From: Bacteroidota bacterium | Lineage (GTDB): Bacteria > Bacteroidota > Bacteroidia > Bacteroidales > JAADJA01 | Length of the DNA stretch: 64,000 bases | Direction: 5' to 3' | Assembly: GCA_020444515.1 (NCBI GenBank) | Contig: JAHLKX010000008.1 | Coordinates: 1 to 64,000, forward strand | Shown here: positions 37,478 through 46,127 of the stretch, in pieces | Numbering within the stretch: the first letter of the stretch is position 1 | Layout: the number at the start of each line of letters is the position of its first letter | Translations under genes and position numbers: made by a program | Notes under the pieces: model-generated | Told to the model about the DNA's origin: nothing | What the model saw: only the letters and a program-made list of their open reading frames with translations | The model's database searches: none

Positions 37478-37505
37478 AAAGCAGTCCTTTGGGACTGCTT
37501 TTTTT
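37478..37505 (+). terminator. Intrinsic terminator of ppdK
   Basis: GCAGTCC (37481-37487), a 4-base loop and GGACTGC (37492-37498) form a perfect stem that continues as A-U pairs and is followed by seven T. It starts 19 bases after the ppdK stop. Confidence 0.92.
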
Positions 37506-37609
37506 ATGCCTGCGATGAACATTCATTTGCATTCCAGAAAATCCTTCATTTTGCTACTTTGAAAACATTCTAAATTATTCAACAAAAAACCAAAATTTCC
37601 ATTTTTTAC

Positions 37610-37617
37610 TACCTTTG
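37610..37617 (+). promoter_or_regulatory. Promoter -7 element of pckA
   Basis: TACCTTTG followed by CC is an exact TAnnTTTG match, 54 bases before the pckA ATG. No clear TTG lies at the -33 position. Confidence 0.6.
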
Positions 37618-37671
37618 CCATTTCCAAACTCCTAGTGTTATCGTACTAACAGTAAAATTTAAAAATAAGTT

Positions 37672-39309
37672 ATGGCTTCTTATAATGAAAAACTCCTGAA
37701 TGATCTTAAAGATTATGGGATTGATAATGTGAAGGAAATATATCACAATCCCTCATATGATGAATTATTTAAGCACGAAACGGATCCTCAGCTTGAGGGG
37801 TACGAAAAAGGACAGGTAAGTGAACTGGGTGCTGTCAACGTGATGACAGGAAAATTTACCGGCCGTTCTCCCAAAGACAAATACATTGTCATGGATGAAA
37901 CATCGAAGGACACTGTGTGGTGGGCACATCCATCCAATAAATCCGACAATAAACCCGTAGATAAAAAAACCTGGGAATATTTATATGGTTTGGGTGTCGA
38001 AGAACTTACAGGTAAAAGGCTTTATGTTGTTGATGGATATGCTGGTGCCAATGAAGATACGCGTTTGAATGTCAGGTTTATCCTGGAAGTGGCGTGGCAG
38101 GCTCATTTCATAAAAAATATGTTTATCCGTCCATCGGATGAAGAATTGAAGACTTTTAAACCGGATTTTGTGGTATTGAATGCAGCCAAAACGACCAATC
38201 CGAAATGGAAAGATATGAAACGCACGGATGGAGTTCCTTTTAATTCAGAGGTATTTGTTGTATTTAATCTCACAGAAGGTCGCGCGGTTATTGGTGGTAG
38301 TTGGTATGGAGGAGAAATGAAAAAAGGAATTTTCTCCATTATGAATTATTATTTACCGCTAAGAGGCATTGCTGCTATGCATTGCTCAGCCAATGTAGGT
38401 AAAGAAGGAGACACCGCCATTTTCTTTGGTCTTTCTGGAACCGGAAAAACAACCCTGTCAACCGATCCCAAAAGGGCATTGATCGGTGATGATGAACATG
38501 GATGGGATGATGATGGAATTTTTAATTTTGAAGGAGGTTGCTATGCCAAAACCATCAACCTTGATAAAGATAGCGAACCCGACATCTACAATGCCATTAA
38601 GCAGGATGCTTTACTCGAAAATGTTACGCTTGACAGTGAAGGTCACATTGATTTCAATGATGGTTCGGTGACTCAAAATACCCGGGTTTCATATCCAATT
38701 TACCATATCGATAATATTGTTAAACCCGTTTCCAAGGCAGGTCATGCTAAAAAAGTGATTTTCTTAACTGCAGATGCTTTCGGTGTTATGCCACCGGTAG
38801 CAAAACTGACTCCGGACCAAACCAAGTATCATTTCCTTTCGGGATTTACAGCCAAACTGGCTGGAACCGAACTTGGAGTCACCACACCACAACCTACTTT
38901 TTCAGCTTGTTTTGGAGCAGCCTTTTTAACCTTGCATCCAACCAAGTACGGACAGGAACTGGTTCGCAAGATGGAAGAGCACGGAGCAACAGCCTATCTG
39001 GTAAACACAGGATGGAATGGAAGCGGCAAACGCATATCCATTAAAGATACACGAGGAATTATTGATGCTATTCTGGATGGCAGCATCGACAAGGCCGATA
39101 CCAAAATGATACCTGTTTTCAACCTGGAAGCACCATTGGCCCTGCCGGGTGTTGATCCAACCATTCTTGATCCCCGCGACACATATGCCAATCCGGCTGA
39201 TTGGGAAAAGAAAGCACGGGATCTGGCCAAACTCTTTATTGATAATTTTGTTCAATATACCGATAATGAGGAGGGTCGTCGCCTGGTAGCAGCCGGTCCA
39301 CAACTGTAA
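37672..39309 (+). CDS. pckA: Phosphoenolpyruvate carboxykinase (ATP)
   Basis: A cytoplasmic enzyme of 545 residues that interconverts oxaloacetate plus ATP with PEP, CO2 and ADP, in gluconeogenesis or, in many Bacteroidota, in CO2 fixation during fermentation. The substrate-binding [14 protein letters not shown] segment is at about residue 61. The kinase-1a loop [13 protein letters not shown] lies at about 251-263, the kinase-2/metal region [19 protein letters not shown] follows, and [10 protein letters not shown] is the active-site lid region. The length is typical of the ATP-type enzyme and the ATG start is unambiguous. The gene has its own promoter element and terminator. Confidence 0.98.
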   Translation: MASYNEKLLNDLKDYGIDNVKEIYHNPSYDELFKHETDPQLEGYEKGQVSELGAVNVMTGKFTGRSPKDKYIVMDETSKDTVWWAHPSNKSDNKPVDKKTWEYLYGLGVEELTGKRLYVVDGYAGANEDTRLNVRFILEVAWQAHFIKNMFIRPSDEELKTFKPDFVVLNAAKTTNPKWKDMKRTDGVPFNSEVFVVFNLTEGRAVIGGSWYGGEMKKGIFSIMNYYLPLRGIAAMHCSANVGKEGDTAIFFGLSGTGKTTLSTDPKRALIGDDEHGWDDDGIFNFEGGCYAKTINLDKDSEPDIYNAIKQDALLENVTLDSEGHIDFNDGSVTQNTRVSYPIYHIDNIVKPVSKAGHAKKVIFLTADAFGVMPPVAKLTPDQTKYHFLSGFTAKLAGTELGVTTPQPTFSACFGAAFLTLHPTKYGQELVRKMEEHGATAYLVNTGWNGSGKRISIKDTRGIIDAILDGSIDKADTKMIPVFNLEAPLALPGVDPTILDPRDTYANPADWEKKARDLAKLFIDNFVQYTDNEEGRRLVAAGPQL

Positions 39310-39335
39310 AATTGTCAACAAAATAAATTTTATGT

Positions 39336-39366
39336 AAAAGGGTTCTTTTTCCAAAAGGACCCTTTT
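39336..39366 (+). terminator. Intrinsic terminator of pckA
   Basis: AAAAGGGTTCTTTT, a 3-base loop and AAAAGGACCCTTTT pair over 14 bp with one G-U wobble, 26 bases after the pckA stop. The T-rich 3' arm serves as the U-tract. Confidence 0.85.
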
Positions 39367-39382
39367 ATTATTGCCCAAATCG

Positions 39383-39400
39383 CTTATTTTTGAAAATAAG
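39383..39400 (+). promoter_or_regulatory. Inverted repeat with embedded promoter -7 element upstream of the ECF sigma gene
   Basis: CTTATTTT and AAAATAAG form an 8-bp inverted repeat around a 2-base centre, and TATTTTTG inside it (39385-39392) matches TAnnTTTG. If used, the leader of the sigma operon would be about 175 bases long. A second inverted repeat, TATAGT-CAAA-ACTATA, lies at 39497-39512 and may be an operator or part of an ECF-specific promoter region. Neither role is proven. Confidence 0.35.
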
Positions 39401-39576
39401 ATTGTTTTTTTAGCCAGGCAATTCTGGCAGCTTGTAGATTTTTATCACACTTGCTCATCGACCTTGGTAAAGGGATAGCAATCTATTTCTATTTTATATA
39501 GTCAAAACTATAAATAAATTACAGGCAACCATACAAGACATTTCAATCACTAATCATTAAAGATCAAGCGTAATTG

Positions 39577-40098
39577 ATGGCGTATATTCAGGAAGAACAT
39601 ATCGTGGAAGGATGTCTTAAAAATGACAGGGAAGCTCAAAAGGCATTGTATGATCGATATAAAACAAAAATGTACACTTTATCCTACCGAATCACCAATA
39701 ATTTCGACGACGCCAACGACGCCCTGCAGGAAGGATTTCTTCAGGTGTTCAAAAACCTGCAATCATTTGAAGGCAAGTCAAAACTTGGGACATGGATCCA
39801 TACAATCATTGCCCGCGCTGCTCTGAAAAAAGTTAAAGATAAAATTCACTTCGCTGACCTTAATGAAGTTGAGGAAAGGTATACATTTGATTGGAATGCG
39901 GTGATCGACGTTCAACACCTGGAAAAAGCCATACATTCATTACCGGAAGGTTACCGGTCTATTTTCACCTTATATGAAATTGAAGGATTTAAGCACAAGG
40001 AGATCGCAGATTTGATGAATATTTCAGTCAGCACATCCAAAACTCAATTATTTAAAGCCAAACGGATGCTGCAGGATAAACTCAAAGAGATAAAATAA
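39577..40098 (+). CDS. ECF-family RNA polymerase sigma factor
   Basis: An alternative sigma factor of 173 residues (ATG at 39577; the TTG just upstream adds one residue only). Region 2 is visible as LYDRYKTKMYTLSYRITNN followed by DDANDALQEGFLQVFKNL. Region 4 is LPEGYRSIFTLYEIEGFKHK with EIADLMNISVSTSKTQLFKA as the DNA-binding helix-turn-helix. The layout is that of the ECF group found with membrane anti-sigma factors in Bacteroidota. The next gene starts 1 base after the stop and encodes such a candidate. The operon continues with a secreted protein and a barrel-like protein, probably members of the regulon. Confidence 0.93.
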   Translation: MAYIQEEHIVEGCLKNDREAQKALYDRYKTKMYTLSYRITNNFDDANDALQEGFLQVFKNLQSFEGKSKLGTWIHTIIARAALKKVKDKIHFADLNEVEERYTFDWNAVIDVQHLEKAIHSLPEGYRSIFTLYEIEGFKHKEIADLMNISVSTSKTQLFKAKRMLQDKLKEIK

Positions 40099-40099
40099 G

Positions 40100-40777
40100 T
40101 TGGAGAAAAACAAAAAAATATTAGATAAGGCTTTACTGAAGCTGCCACTTTACTCACCGGAGGATAAAGTTTGGAAAACCATTTCATCTCAGCTTGAAAT
40201 GAACACTAAAAATTTTCTAAAAGAACAAATGGGTGCAATTCAACCCCCTGATTTTATCTGGGAAAAAATTGATGCCGAATTAACCCGTCATGATAAAATA
40301 TCCTCGCTTACCCATATCAACCCTCCGGAAATGGTTTGGGAAAAAATTGAGTTGCAGTTAGCAGAAAAGGAATCCAGGTCATCAAATAGAAAAGCCATTC
40401 TCTTTATGAGCTGGACATCTGCCATAGCAGCTATTTTAATTTTTGGATTTTTAATATCAAGCTTATTCCATTCAAAGCCAAATAACATAACGTATTCTGA
40501 AGAATGGATTGAAATTCCGAAAAAACTGCAATGGAATGAAAACGAAGAAGAGATCGAATTAACCCTGAACCTATTATGTTCTGAAAGGCCAACAGTTTGC
40601 CAATCCCCGGACTATAAAAAGTTAAAACAGGAGCTTTCATTTCTAAATGAATCAAAACAAGCTATTCTGAATCAATTAAGTAAATATGAGACCAATCCAG
40701 AGTTAGAACAATTATTGGTAAAGATCGAACTGGAACGAACAAGCCTTATAAAAGAAATGATTGATAAAACGATATAA
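40100..40777 (+). CDS. Candidate membrane anti-sigma factor with three W-E-K-I repeats
   Basis: A protein of 225 residues with one transmembrane segment at about 98-121 (AILFMSWTSAIAAILIFGFL), placing about 97 residues in the cytoplasm and about 104 in the periplasm. The cytoplasmic part holds three related motifs: SPEDKVWKTISSQL (19-32), PPDFIWEKIDAEL (49-61) and PPEMVWEKIELQL (75-87). The start is TTG at 40100; the first repeat lies upstream of any in-frame ATG, which supports it. The C-terminal part is predicted to be coiled coil (KLKQELSFLNESKQAILNQL). No zinc-binding HxxxCxxC motif is present. Position directly after the sigma gene, with overlap of the following region, is the main evidence for an anti-sigma role. 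Confidence 0.72.
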   Translation: MEKNKKILDKALLKLPLYSPEDKVWKTISSQLEMNTKNFLKEQMGAIQPPDFIWEKIDAELTRHDKISSLTHINPPEMVWEKIELQLAEKESRSSNRKAILFMSWTSAIAAILIFGFLISSLFHSKPNNITYSEEWIEIPKKLQWNENEEEIELTLNLLCSERPTVCQSPDYKKLKQELSFLNESKQAILNQLSKYETNPELEQLLVKIELERTSLIKEMIDKTI

Positions 40778-40781
40778 CAAT

Positions 40782-41684
40782 ATGTTGCGAAGCTTTTATA
40801 ACATACTGACCATATTGATTGGAATCCAGTTGCTGGGGTTCAATGAATCATTTGCGCAGGTAAAAGTTCAGGTCGTTTCGCAAAAAATCAATCAAACATT
40901 GGAATGGAAGCCTGGTATGTCGTTACAGGTAAGTGGCGAACGGGCAGAAATTTATTGTACAACACACACATTAAGCACCATCGAATTAGAGGTTACATTT
41001 ATTTCAAAACATGAAAATAAGAGTGTAGCAGAAAATGATCTCAAAAAAATGAAATGGATCAGCGAAAAAATGGGCAATAAAATATTTCTGCGAAACTATA
41101 TTGAGCTGACCAGAAATGAAGAAAAACCCCAATCAGATATAAAGGCCATTTACCATCTTAAAATACCAAAAGATTGCGCTCTTGACATTAAAAACTATTT
41201 TGGCAACATCAATCTGGAAAATATAAATTTTAAATTCAAAATCACCAGTGAGTTCAGTAAAATTGACTTGAAGAAAATTTCAGGCAAAGGATCCATCAAT
41301 TCGACATTTGGCGATATTACCGCAAATGAAATTGATGGGAATATTCATATTGAGTCCAACCGATCAGATATTGAAATAAAAAAAATCAAAGGAATTTTAG
41401 AGATCAACTCTACCATTGCCGACATTTTGCTTCAGGATATTGATGAATACAGTGAAATTAATTTTGATCTGGAAAAATCTATAGTTCATATCGCCTTGAA
41501 AGATTTCAATCAATACCAGCTTCAATTCGACCTGATTAATGCAACATTGAAAATTCCTGATGCAATGAAACTTCTATACGAGGAAAATGAAAAGGAAGTA
41601 ATAAAAGCCAACTTTTCGGGTGAGGAGAAAAAATCGAAAATAAATTTCAAAATAAATACAGGTTCATTAAGTATTGAAGATTAG
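40782..41684 (+). CDS. Secreted DUF4097-like (putative adhesin) protein
   Basis: A protein of 300 residues from the ATG at 40782, four bases after the previous stop; a TTG 21 bases upstream would start inside the previous gene. Residues 1-26 are a signal peptide (MLRSFYNILTILIGIQLLGF...FAQ). The middle and C-terminal parts consist of short beta strands in a regular ladder (LDIKNYFGNINLENI, IDLKKISGKGSINSTFGDIT, IEIKKIKGILEINSTIADIL), the pattern of the DUF4097/DUF2807 beta-helix families found in many operons with ECF sigma and anti-sigma genes. A periplasmic or surface role in sensing or responding to envelope stress is plausible but inferred. Confidence 0.65.
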   Translation: MLRSFYNILTILIGIQLLGFNESFAQVKVQVVSQKINQTLEWKPGMSLQVSGERAEIYCTTHTLSTIELEVTFISKHENKSVAENDLKKMKWISEKMGNKIFLRNYIELTRNEEKPQSDIKAIYHLKIPKDCALDIKNYFGNINLENINFKFKITSEFSKIDLKKISGKGSINSTFGDITANEIDGNIHIESNRSDIEIKKIKGILEINSTIADILLQDIDEYSEINFDLEKSIVHIALKDFNQYQLQFDLINATLKIPDAMKLLYEENEKEVIKANFSGEEKKSKINFKINTGSLSIED

Positions 41685-41689
41685 AAATT

Positions 41690-42991
41690 ATGGTGAACAT
41701 CAGTAAATACATATATTCGAGGACCAATAGCAATAAGTTGATCAAATATACTGCTATACTGATAGTCCTGTCACTAAACATTCAGCCTGTTTTTTCACAA
41801 AAAGATACAGTGGCGCCCATTACCGACAGTATAATCCAATATATCACCCCTCTCGAATATGCCTTTATGATGCATGAAGAAACATCGTGGTTATTTAAAG
41901 GAAGCCTTTTATTAAATTTTGAATATTCAAACAGGCTCTATTATAAAATTGGGATTGAAAAAAGAATTGCCTCCAGCTTTACCCTAAACCTCAGTATTGA
42001 TCAATCCATTTATGAAAACCTTGGGGAAGAAGGCCCCATATCAAATGGGATTAAAACTTCACTGGAAAGCAGGTGGTATTATCGGCTTAACAGGCGTGTA
42101 AAAGAAAATAAGGTTGCCAGGAATATGTCAGATAATTATTTTGCTCTTGGAGTGGATTATACCCGTTTATTCAAAAACAAGGATATTGATGAATACTGGC
42201 AGCCTGAGAACAATAATTATTTAACCCTATTTATTAAATGGGGCTTACAACGCAGGTTTCTGAAACACGGACATGCTGATGTAGGCATAAAATTGGGTGC
42301 CACCAATCCCACGAATCAATCATTCTCCCCAACATTATTATTAGGAACTTATGTTGATTTGGGCCTGGCATTTGCAAAAGACAGCTACAAACTTAACCAG
42401 GAAAAATTATGCCCTGTATTGAAATGTTATGAATCAACAAAACATCTGTTTAAATCAGATCTCAGCAACTTATTCGGTATTGGTTTTGATAAAAATACAT
42501 TTTCATTTCATGTTTCTCCTCACATAGGATTTGAAAGAAAAATAGGTCATTCTCCCTTATCCATAAACACAGAAATTAATGGGCTTTATATGTTTACGAA
42601 ATATTTAGAGCATCTTTCTTCTGACCCGGAATATTTACCTCGTCGCTCTAATTTAGATTATATTAGCGTTGAAGCCCTTCTTGAAACCCGTTATTATTAC
42701 AATCTTAAACGCAGGATTAATAAAGGCAAAACAGGAAACGGACTATCAGCCGACTATTTAGCGATGGGAGGAAGTTACAAATATACGACACGATCATTTT
42801 ACGATCAAGGAAGTTTTATGCCCAATATATTCATTTCAACAGGTTGGCAGCGTGTAATTGGTAAACACTTTTACTATGATATAAACATTGGACTGGAATA
42901 TAAATTTGAAGTTCTAAATTCACATGGTTTTGCAGTTCAAGAGAAAGGGATTGAGCCAAGATTCAGAATAGCCGTTGGCTATCGCTTTTAG
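41690..42991 (+). CDS. Putative outer-membrane beta-barrel protein with an internal duplication
   Basis: A protein of 433 residues with a signal peptide to about residue 36 (KYTAILIVLSLNIQPVFSQ). Two related segments, LESRWYYRLNRRVKENK...MSDNYFALGVDY and LETRYYYNLKRRINKGK...LSADYLAMGGSY, lie about 210 residues apart and indicate that the barrel arose by duplication. The C-terminal residues RFRIAVGYRF end in an aromatic, the signal recognised by the BAM machinery. Alternating strands such as FTLNLSIDQS and FYYDINIGLEYKFEV fit a barrel. It is the last gene of the ECF sigma operon (5 bases after the DUF4097-like gene). No family name could be assigned. Confidence 0.6.
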   Translation: MVNISKYIYSRTNSNKLIKYTAILIVLSLNIQPVFSQKDTVAPITDSIIQYITPLEYAFMMHEETSWLFKGSLLLNFEYSNRLYYKIGIEKRIASSFTLNLSIDQSIYENLGEEGPISNGIKTSLESRWYYRLNRRVKENKVARNMSDNYFALGVDYTRLFKNKDIDEYWQPENNNYLTLFIKWGLQRRFLKHGHADVGIKLGATNPTNQSFSPTLLLGTYVDLGLAFAKDSYKLNQEKLCPVLKCYESTKHLFKSDLSNLFGIGFDKNTFSFHVSPHIGFERKIGHSPLSINTEINGLYMFTKYLEHLSSDPEYLPRRSNLDYISVEALLETRYYYNLKRRINKGKTGNGLSADYLAMGGSYKYTTRSFYDQGSFMPNIFISTGWQRVIGKHFYYDINIGLEYKFEVLNSHGFAVQEKGIEPRFRIAVGYRF

Positions 42992-43094
42992 GCATTTTCA
43001 TTTGAAAATTTTTAAATAAAATCCCAATTTCCCAATATTTATTACTAAATTATACTGCTTTTTAAAGAATAAAAAACATTCAAATTTTACTGCT

Positions 43095-43391
43095 ATGCAA
43101 ACGTACATTCTATTAACCAAGTTATCTCCTGAAGTGGCCATGAAAATGAAAGACCGTGAGCGGCTGGGTCGCAACTGGCTTGAACAGGTAAAGGATAAAT
43201 GTCCTGAAGTAAAATTCATCGCCCATTATGCCATTCTGGGCAATTATGATTTTATTGATATTTACGAAGCCCCTGACAATGAAACAGCAGCAAAGGTATC
43301 CATTATCAGCCAGGCCAATGGAGCACTCAGCGCCATGAGCCTGACTGCAATTCCTTATAAGAAGTTCATTGAACTCACAGAGGAAATATAA
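43095..43391 (+). CDS. GYD domain-containing protein
   Basis: A small cytoplasmic protein of 98 residues with the GYD domain, named after the Gly-Tyr-Asp motif, seen here as AILGNYDFIDIYEAPDNETA with Asn in place of the usual Tyr-preceding Gly pattern. The domain starts at MQTYILLTKLSPEV and has a ferredoxin-like dimeric alpha/beta-barrel pattern, with ANGALSAMSLTAIPYKKF near the end. The biochemical function of the family is not established. It is a single gene with AT-rich flanks of 103 and 131 bases. A weak, imperfect stem (CCATC/GGATGG) follows at about 43410-43432 and could be a terminator, but it is not strong enough to call. Confidence 0.85.
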   Translation: MQTYILLTKLSPEVAMKMKDRERLGRNWLEQVKDKCPEVKFIAHYAILGNYDFIDIYEAPDNETAAKVSIISQANGALSAMSLTAIPYKKFIELTEEI

Positions 43392-43522
43392 CTTTAATTA
43401 ACATCCATCTCTCCATTCATTTTGGATGGACTTTTTATTCCTGAATTTCAGGAGAGCAATTCTCGTGTCCTGATTTTTAAAAAATTGATACCTTCACAAC
43501 CCAATATTTAATCGTTAATATC

Positions 43523-43957
43523 ATGAAAAATTACCTATTATTTTGCTTGCTAATTATGGCCCCCATAATAATGGTGGCTCAGCAAACAGCAACCCTGAAA
43601 ATTTCTGAAATCCATGTGGATTTGAATGGAACGGAATATAAACCGGATGATCTTGCCGAGGTAACCCTTTCGGATCATGCACCCACATCCGTTATTGTAT
43701 TTGAAAAAGACCAGGTAAAATATGGTGTGAATTTCCAGTATAAGAAAGGAAGAAACAGGATCAAACTCGTTCGGAAAGGCTGGGTGATAAAAGGAGGAGC
43801 TGAGCCCCAAAAGGCCAAACAGCGAAAAGATATGCAGGAATTAAAGACCTCCATTACCGGTAATTTCACCAAAAGGGTTGTGGATAATATTATCATTGAC
43901 AGGACAAACCTGGAGGCCATCAATGTTTCTTTCCGATACGAATTAATCTATAAATAA
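43523..43957 (+). CDS. Secreted protein of unknown function
   Basis: A protein of 144 residues; the signal peptide covers about residues 1-20 (MKNYLLFCLLIMAPIIMVAQ). No family is recognised. The mature part begins TATLKISEIHVDLNGTEYKP, is rich in short beta strands (SVIVFEKDQVKYGVNFQYKK) and in Lys/Arg, and ends AINVSFRYELIYK. There are no cysteines after the signal peptide and no sorting domain, so a periplasmic location is likely. The next gene starts 7 bases later and also encodes a small exported protein, so the two form a pair. It is not a shadow of another gene: both frames start with good ATGs after A-rich sequence. Confidence 0.6.
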   Translation: MKNYLLFCLLIMAPIIMVAQQTATLKISEIHVDLNGTEYKPDDLAEVTLSDHAPTSVIVFEKDQVKYGVNFQYKKGRNRIKLVRKGWVIKGGAEPQKAKQRKDMQELKTSITGNFTKRVVDNIIIDRTNLEAINVSFRYELIYK

Positions 43958-43964
43958 TAAAATC

Positions 43965-44375
43965 ATGAAAAAAGTCTTAATTGCACTCACTGCAATCACG
44001 GTAGTGCTGAGCTTAATAACAGTTTATGCATTTCAAGATCCGGCACCGGAACCACAGGAAACGATGATATGGTACCAGGTAACGGTTATTGAATCGGTTG
44101 TGCCTGGCGGTGTGGGACGGTCACGGATGATCTGTCAGAATGAAAAAGGACAAATGGAAGAGACCAAACTGGAGAATTTTTTCAGCATGGCCGGAATTAA
44201 TTTTGGGAACATCAGGGAAAACGACCAACAAATTACCAATAAGATCAGTGAATTGACAAACCAGGAATGGAATCTTTACAATGTTACCTCTGGTGTATAT
44301 TCAGGTAATGGCAATAACAATAATGGCATTTTTATCACCCGCTATTTGTTTAATAAAACAGCCACAACCGAATAA
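43965..44375 (+). CDS. Small exported or membrane-anchored protein of unknown function
   Basis: A protein of 136 residues. The first 23 residues (MKKVLIALTAITVVLSLITV...) are a signal peptide or a membrane anchor. The rest is hydrophilic, with one cysteine (RSRMICQNEKGQ), a Pro/Glu stretch directly after the hydrophobic segment (QDPAPEPQE) and an Asn-rich loop (YSGNGNNNNGIF). No domain is recognised. It forms a two-gene unit with the preceding secreted protein and converges on the lycopene cyclase gene, 26 bases apart, without a clear terminator. The function is unknown. Confidence 0.55.
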   Translation: MKKVLIALTAITVVLSLITVYAFQDPAPEPQETMIWYQVTVIESVVPGGVGRSRMICQNEKGQMEETKLENFFSMAGINFGNIRENDQQITNKISELTNQEWNLYNVTSGVYSGNGNNNNGIFITRYLFNKTATTE

Positions 44376-44401
44376 CAGACAATCGACTGGTTACAATCTG
44401 A

Positions 44402-45091
44402 TTAAGTCGTTTTTGCTCTTCGTTTGAATCCTTCATAGAAAGTTACGTTCATCAGAATGAGTAAAAACCCGTAAATGCTGTCTTCCACAGGAATGGTGAA
44501 CATTCGGATCCCGAGGTTCATGGAATCGTCATAATAAACCACCTCTCCTTCGATGAAAGAGCCGGTAAGGATTCCATTGACAATAAAAAAAGGAATAAGA
44601 ATGATCAGGTAGCTAAAATAAAACCTGCCGAGATAATTTGATTTAAAAACCAACAAGTGCAACAATAAAAACACCGCTGTCAATCCAAATGTTACACTGG
44701 TGTAGAGATGATCGTAATGAATCGCGCCTACCACTGTGAGAACCACAATTAAGATCCATGTAATGGTATTTGACCAGGGTCCAAAATAATCTTTGCGTAC
44801 AAGGTATTTTAATGCAGCATAAGTAAAAACACAGGCATAAGGAATGGTGATGAAAAAGAGCCATTCCTCAAGGGGGAGATTGATGATGTTGATGCCGGTC
44901 AAATAGCGCTCATTAAAGCCCCATATGCCCCAGTGCGTATACAATACATCCCAGGCGATGAAAAATGCAAGGGTCATAAACAGTCCCGGGAAAAAGTATT
45001 TCCAGTCCTTGTAAAAATTCAATCGCCGATCGAAACTGGCGATGAATGGAATGGAAATCGATAACAAATTAATCAGCAAATATGTGTACAT
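44402..45091 (-). CDS. crtYcd: Lycopene cyclase domain-containing protein (fused CrtYc/CrtYd type)
   Basis: An integral membrane enzyme of 229 residues that converts lycopene to beta-carotene by closing both ends. It has six or seven transmembrane segments. The two cyclase repeats each carry their proline-glutamate motif: NLPLEEWLFFITIPYACVFT in the first half and FTIPVEDSIYGFLLIL in the second. In actinobacteria the two halves are separate subunits; here they are joined, as is usual in Bacteroidota and archaea. The start is ATG at 45089-45091. It is the last gene of the carotenoid operon, 42 bases after crtZ. The symbol is used for the fused form. Confidence 0.9.
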   Translation of the reverse strand: MYTYLLINLLSISIPFIASFDRRLNFYKDWKYFFPGLFMTLAFFIAWDVLYTHWGIWGFNERYLTGINIINLPLEEWLFFITIPYACVFTYAALKYLVRKDYFGPWSNTITWILIVVLTVVGAIHYDHLYTSVTFGLTAVFLLLHLLVFKSNYLGRFYFSYLIILIPFFIVNGILTGSFIEGEVVYYDDSMNLGIRMFTIPVEDSIYGFLLILMNVTFYEGFKRRAKTT

Positions 45092-45133
45092 AACCCCTTG
45101 AATGCGTGTCGTTAAACTTGTTGAGCTTTTTGG

Positions 45134-45580
45134 TTATTTCCTGAATTCTTCCATATAATACTTGATCGGTGCAATGAGAAACCCATAATTATAATGAGCA
45201 TGCGGATTATGATGCTCCAAATGGGCCTTCACAGTTGCCCTGAGATAACGATTTGAAACGTTCTTCAGAATTTTAAGCCGCTGATGTACATATACATCAT
45301 GAAAAAGGAAGTAAGCGATTCCATATGCCAGAATTCCCACCCCGATCCAGAATCTGTAATCAAAAGTTGCATAACCATAATAGATCAGCACAATACTGGG
45401 AATGGCAAAAATGACAGCAAACAAATCATTCCATTCAAATTTACGTCCGTCACGGATGTGATGATCTTTATGCAAGACCCATAAAAATCCATGCATTACA
45501 AATTTGTGTGTAAACCACGCCATAAATTCCATAAAGAAAAAAGCGCCGATGACAATGAGGGTTGCTAATATCCCATTCAT
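45134..45580 (-). CDS. crtZ: Beta-carotene hydroxylase (CrtZ-type, fatty acid hydroxylase superfamily)
   Basis: A membrane di-iron hydroxylase of 148 residues that adds 3-hydroxyl groups to beta-carotene, giving zeaxanthin. The histidine clusters are complete: HKFVMH in the first helix pair, HKDHHIR after it, HDVYVHQR, and HLEHHNPHAH near the end. The hydrophobic segments (LATLIVIGAFFFMEFMAWF and two central ones) anchor it in the inner membrane. The start is ATG at 45578-45580, 8 bases after the idi stop. The order in the operon fits its position after the desaturase and synthase and before the cyclase. Confidence 0.93.
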   Translation of the reverse strand: MNGILATLIVIGAFFFMEFMAWFTHKFVMHGFLWVLHKDHHIRDGRKFEWNDLFAVIFAIPSIVLIYYGYATFDYRFWIGVGILAYGIAYFLFHDVYVHQRLKILKNVSNRYLRATVKAHLEHHNPHAHYNYGFLIAPIKYYMEEFRK

Positions 45581-45588
45581 AACAATAA

Positions 45589-46125
45589 TTATTTATTTTT
45601 ATTAGTGTTTAACAAATATCTTTCAACTTCATCAAAAGCAATCCTGAACCAAACCGTAAATTGATCAGGATTCCGTTTCATATCTTCCCGAATATCCTCC
45701 ATCGTACTGTATTTCCAATCGTTGACTTCATCGGGATTTAAATTGGGTTTTTGGTTCGAATGTCCTATAAAAACATGATCAAATTCGTGTTCAATCAATC
45801 CCTGACCTACATCAGCTTTATATGTAAAATCAAAAGCTTTCCTCACTTCACAGTCAAATCCCATTTCTTCCATCATCCTGCGATGAACCGCTTCTTCAGG
45901 CAATTCATCTTCGCGTGGATGGCTGCAACAGGTATTGGTCCACAATCCTGGGGAATGATATTTCGTAAAAGCCCGTTGCTGCAACATCAACTCATTTCGA
46001 TCATTGAAAACAAATGCTGAAAATGCCCGGTGCAAAATACCTTTTTCATGGGCCTTCATTTTTTCCATTTTACCTAATGGTTGATCCTGCGGATCAACAA
46101 GCACAACAAACTCTTGTTTTGTCAT
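45589..46125 (-). CDS. idi: Isopentenyl-diphosphate delta-isomerase, type 1
   Basis: A cytoplasmic enzyme of 178 residues with a Nudix fold that interconverts IPP and DMAPP, the starter units for carotenoid synthesis. LWTNTCCSHPREDE carries the catalytic cysteine (residue 66 or 67), the Nudix-like helix ELPEEAVHRRMMEEMGF follows, and GLIEHEFDHVFIG holds the catalytic glutamate (E112 or E114). The size fits the short bacterial form. It starts with ATG at 46123-46125, two bases after the stop of the secreted unknown, and lies in the middle of the carotenoid operon. Confidence 0.96.
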   Translation of the reverse strand: MTKQEFVVLVDPQDQPLGKMEKMKAHEKGILHRAFSAFVFNDRNELMLQQRAFTKYHSPGLWTNTCCSHPREDELPEEAVHRRMMEEMGFDCEVRKAFDFTYKADVGQGLIEHEFDHVFIGHSNQKPNLNPDEVNDWKYSTMEDIREDMKRNPDQFTVWFRIAFDEVERYLLNTNKNK

Positions 46126-46127
46126 AA

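Noticed and set aside
43410..43432. Possible terminator after the GYD gene
   Set aside because: The stem (CCATC/GGATGG) is short, with a long loop and a mismatch; a T-run follows but the pairing is too weak to call.
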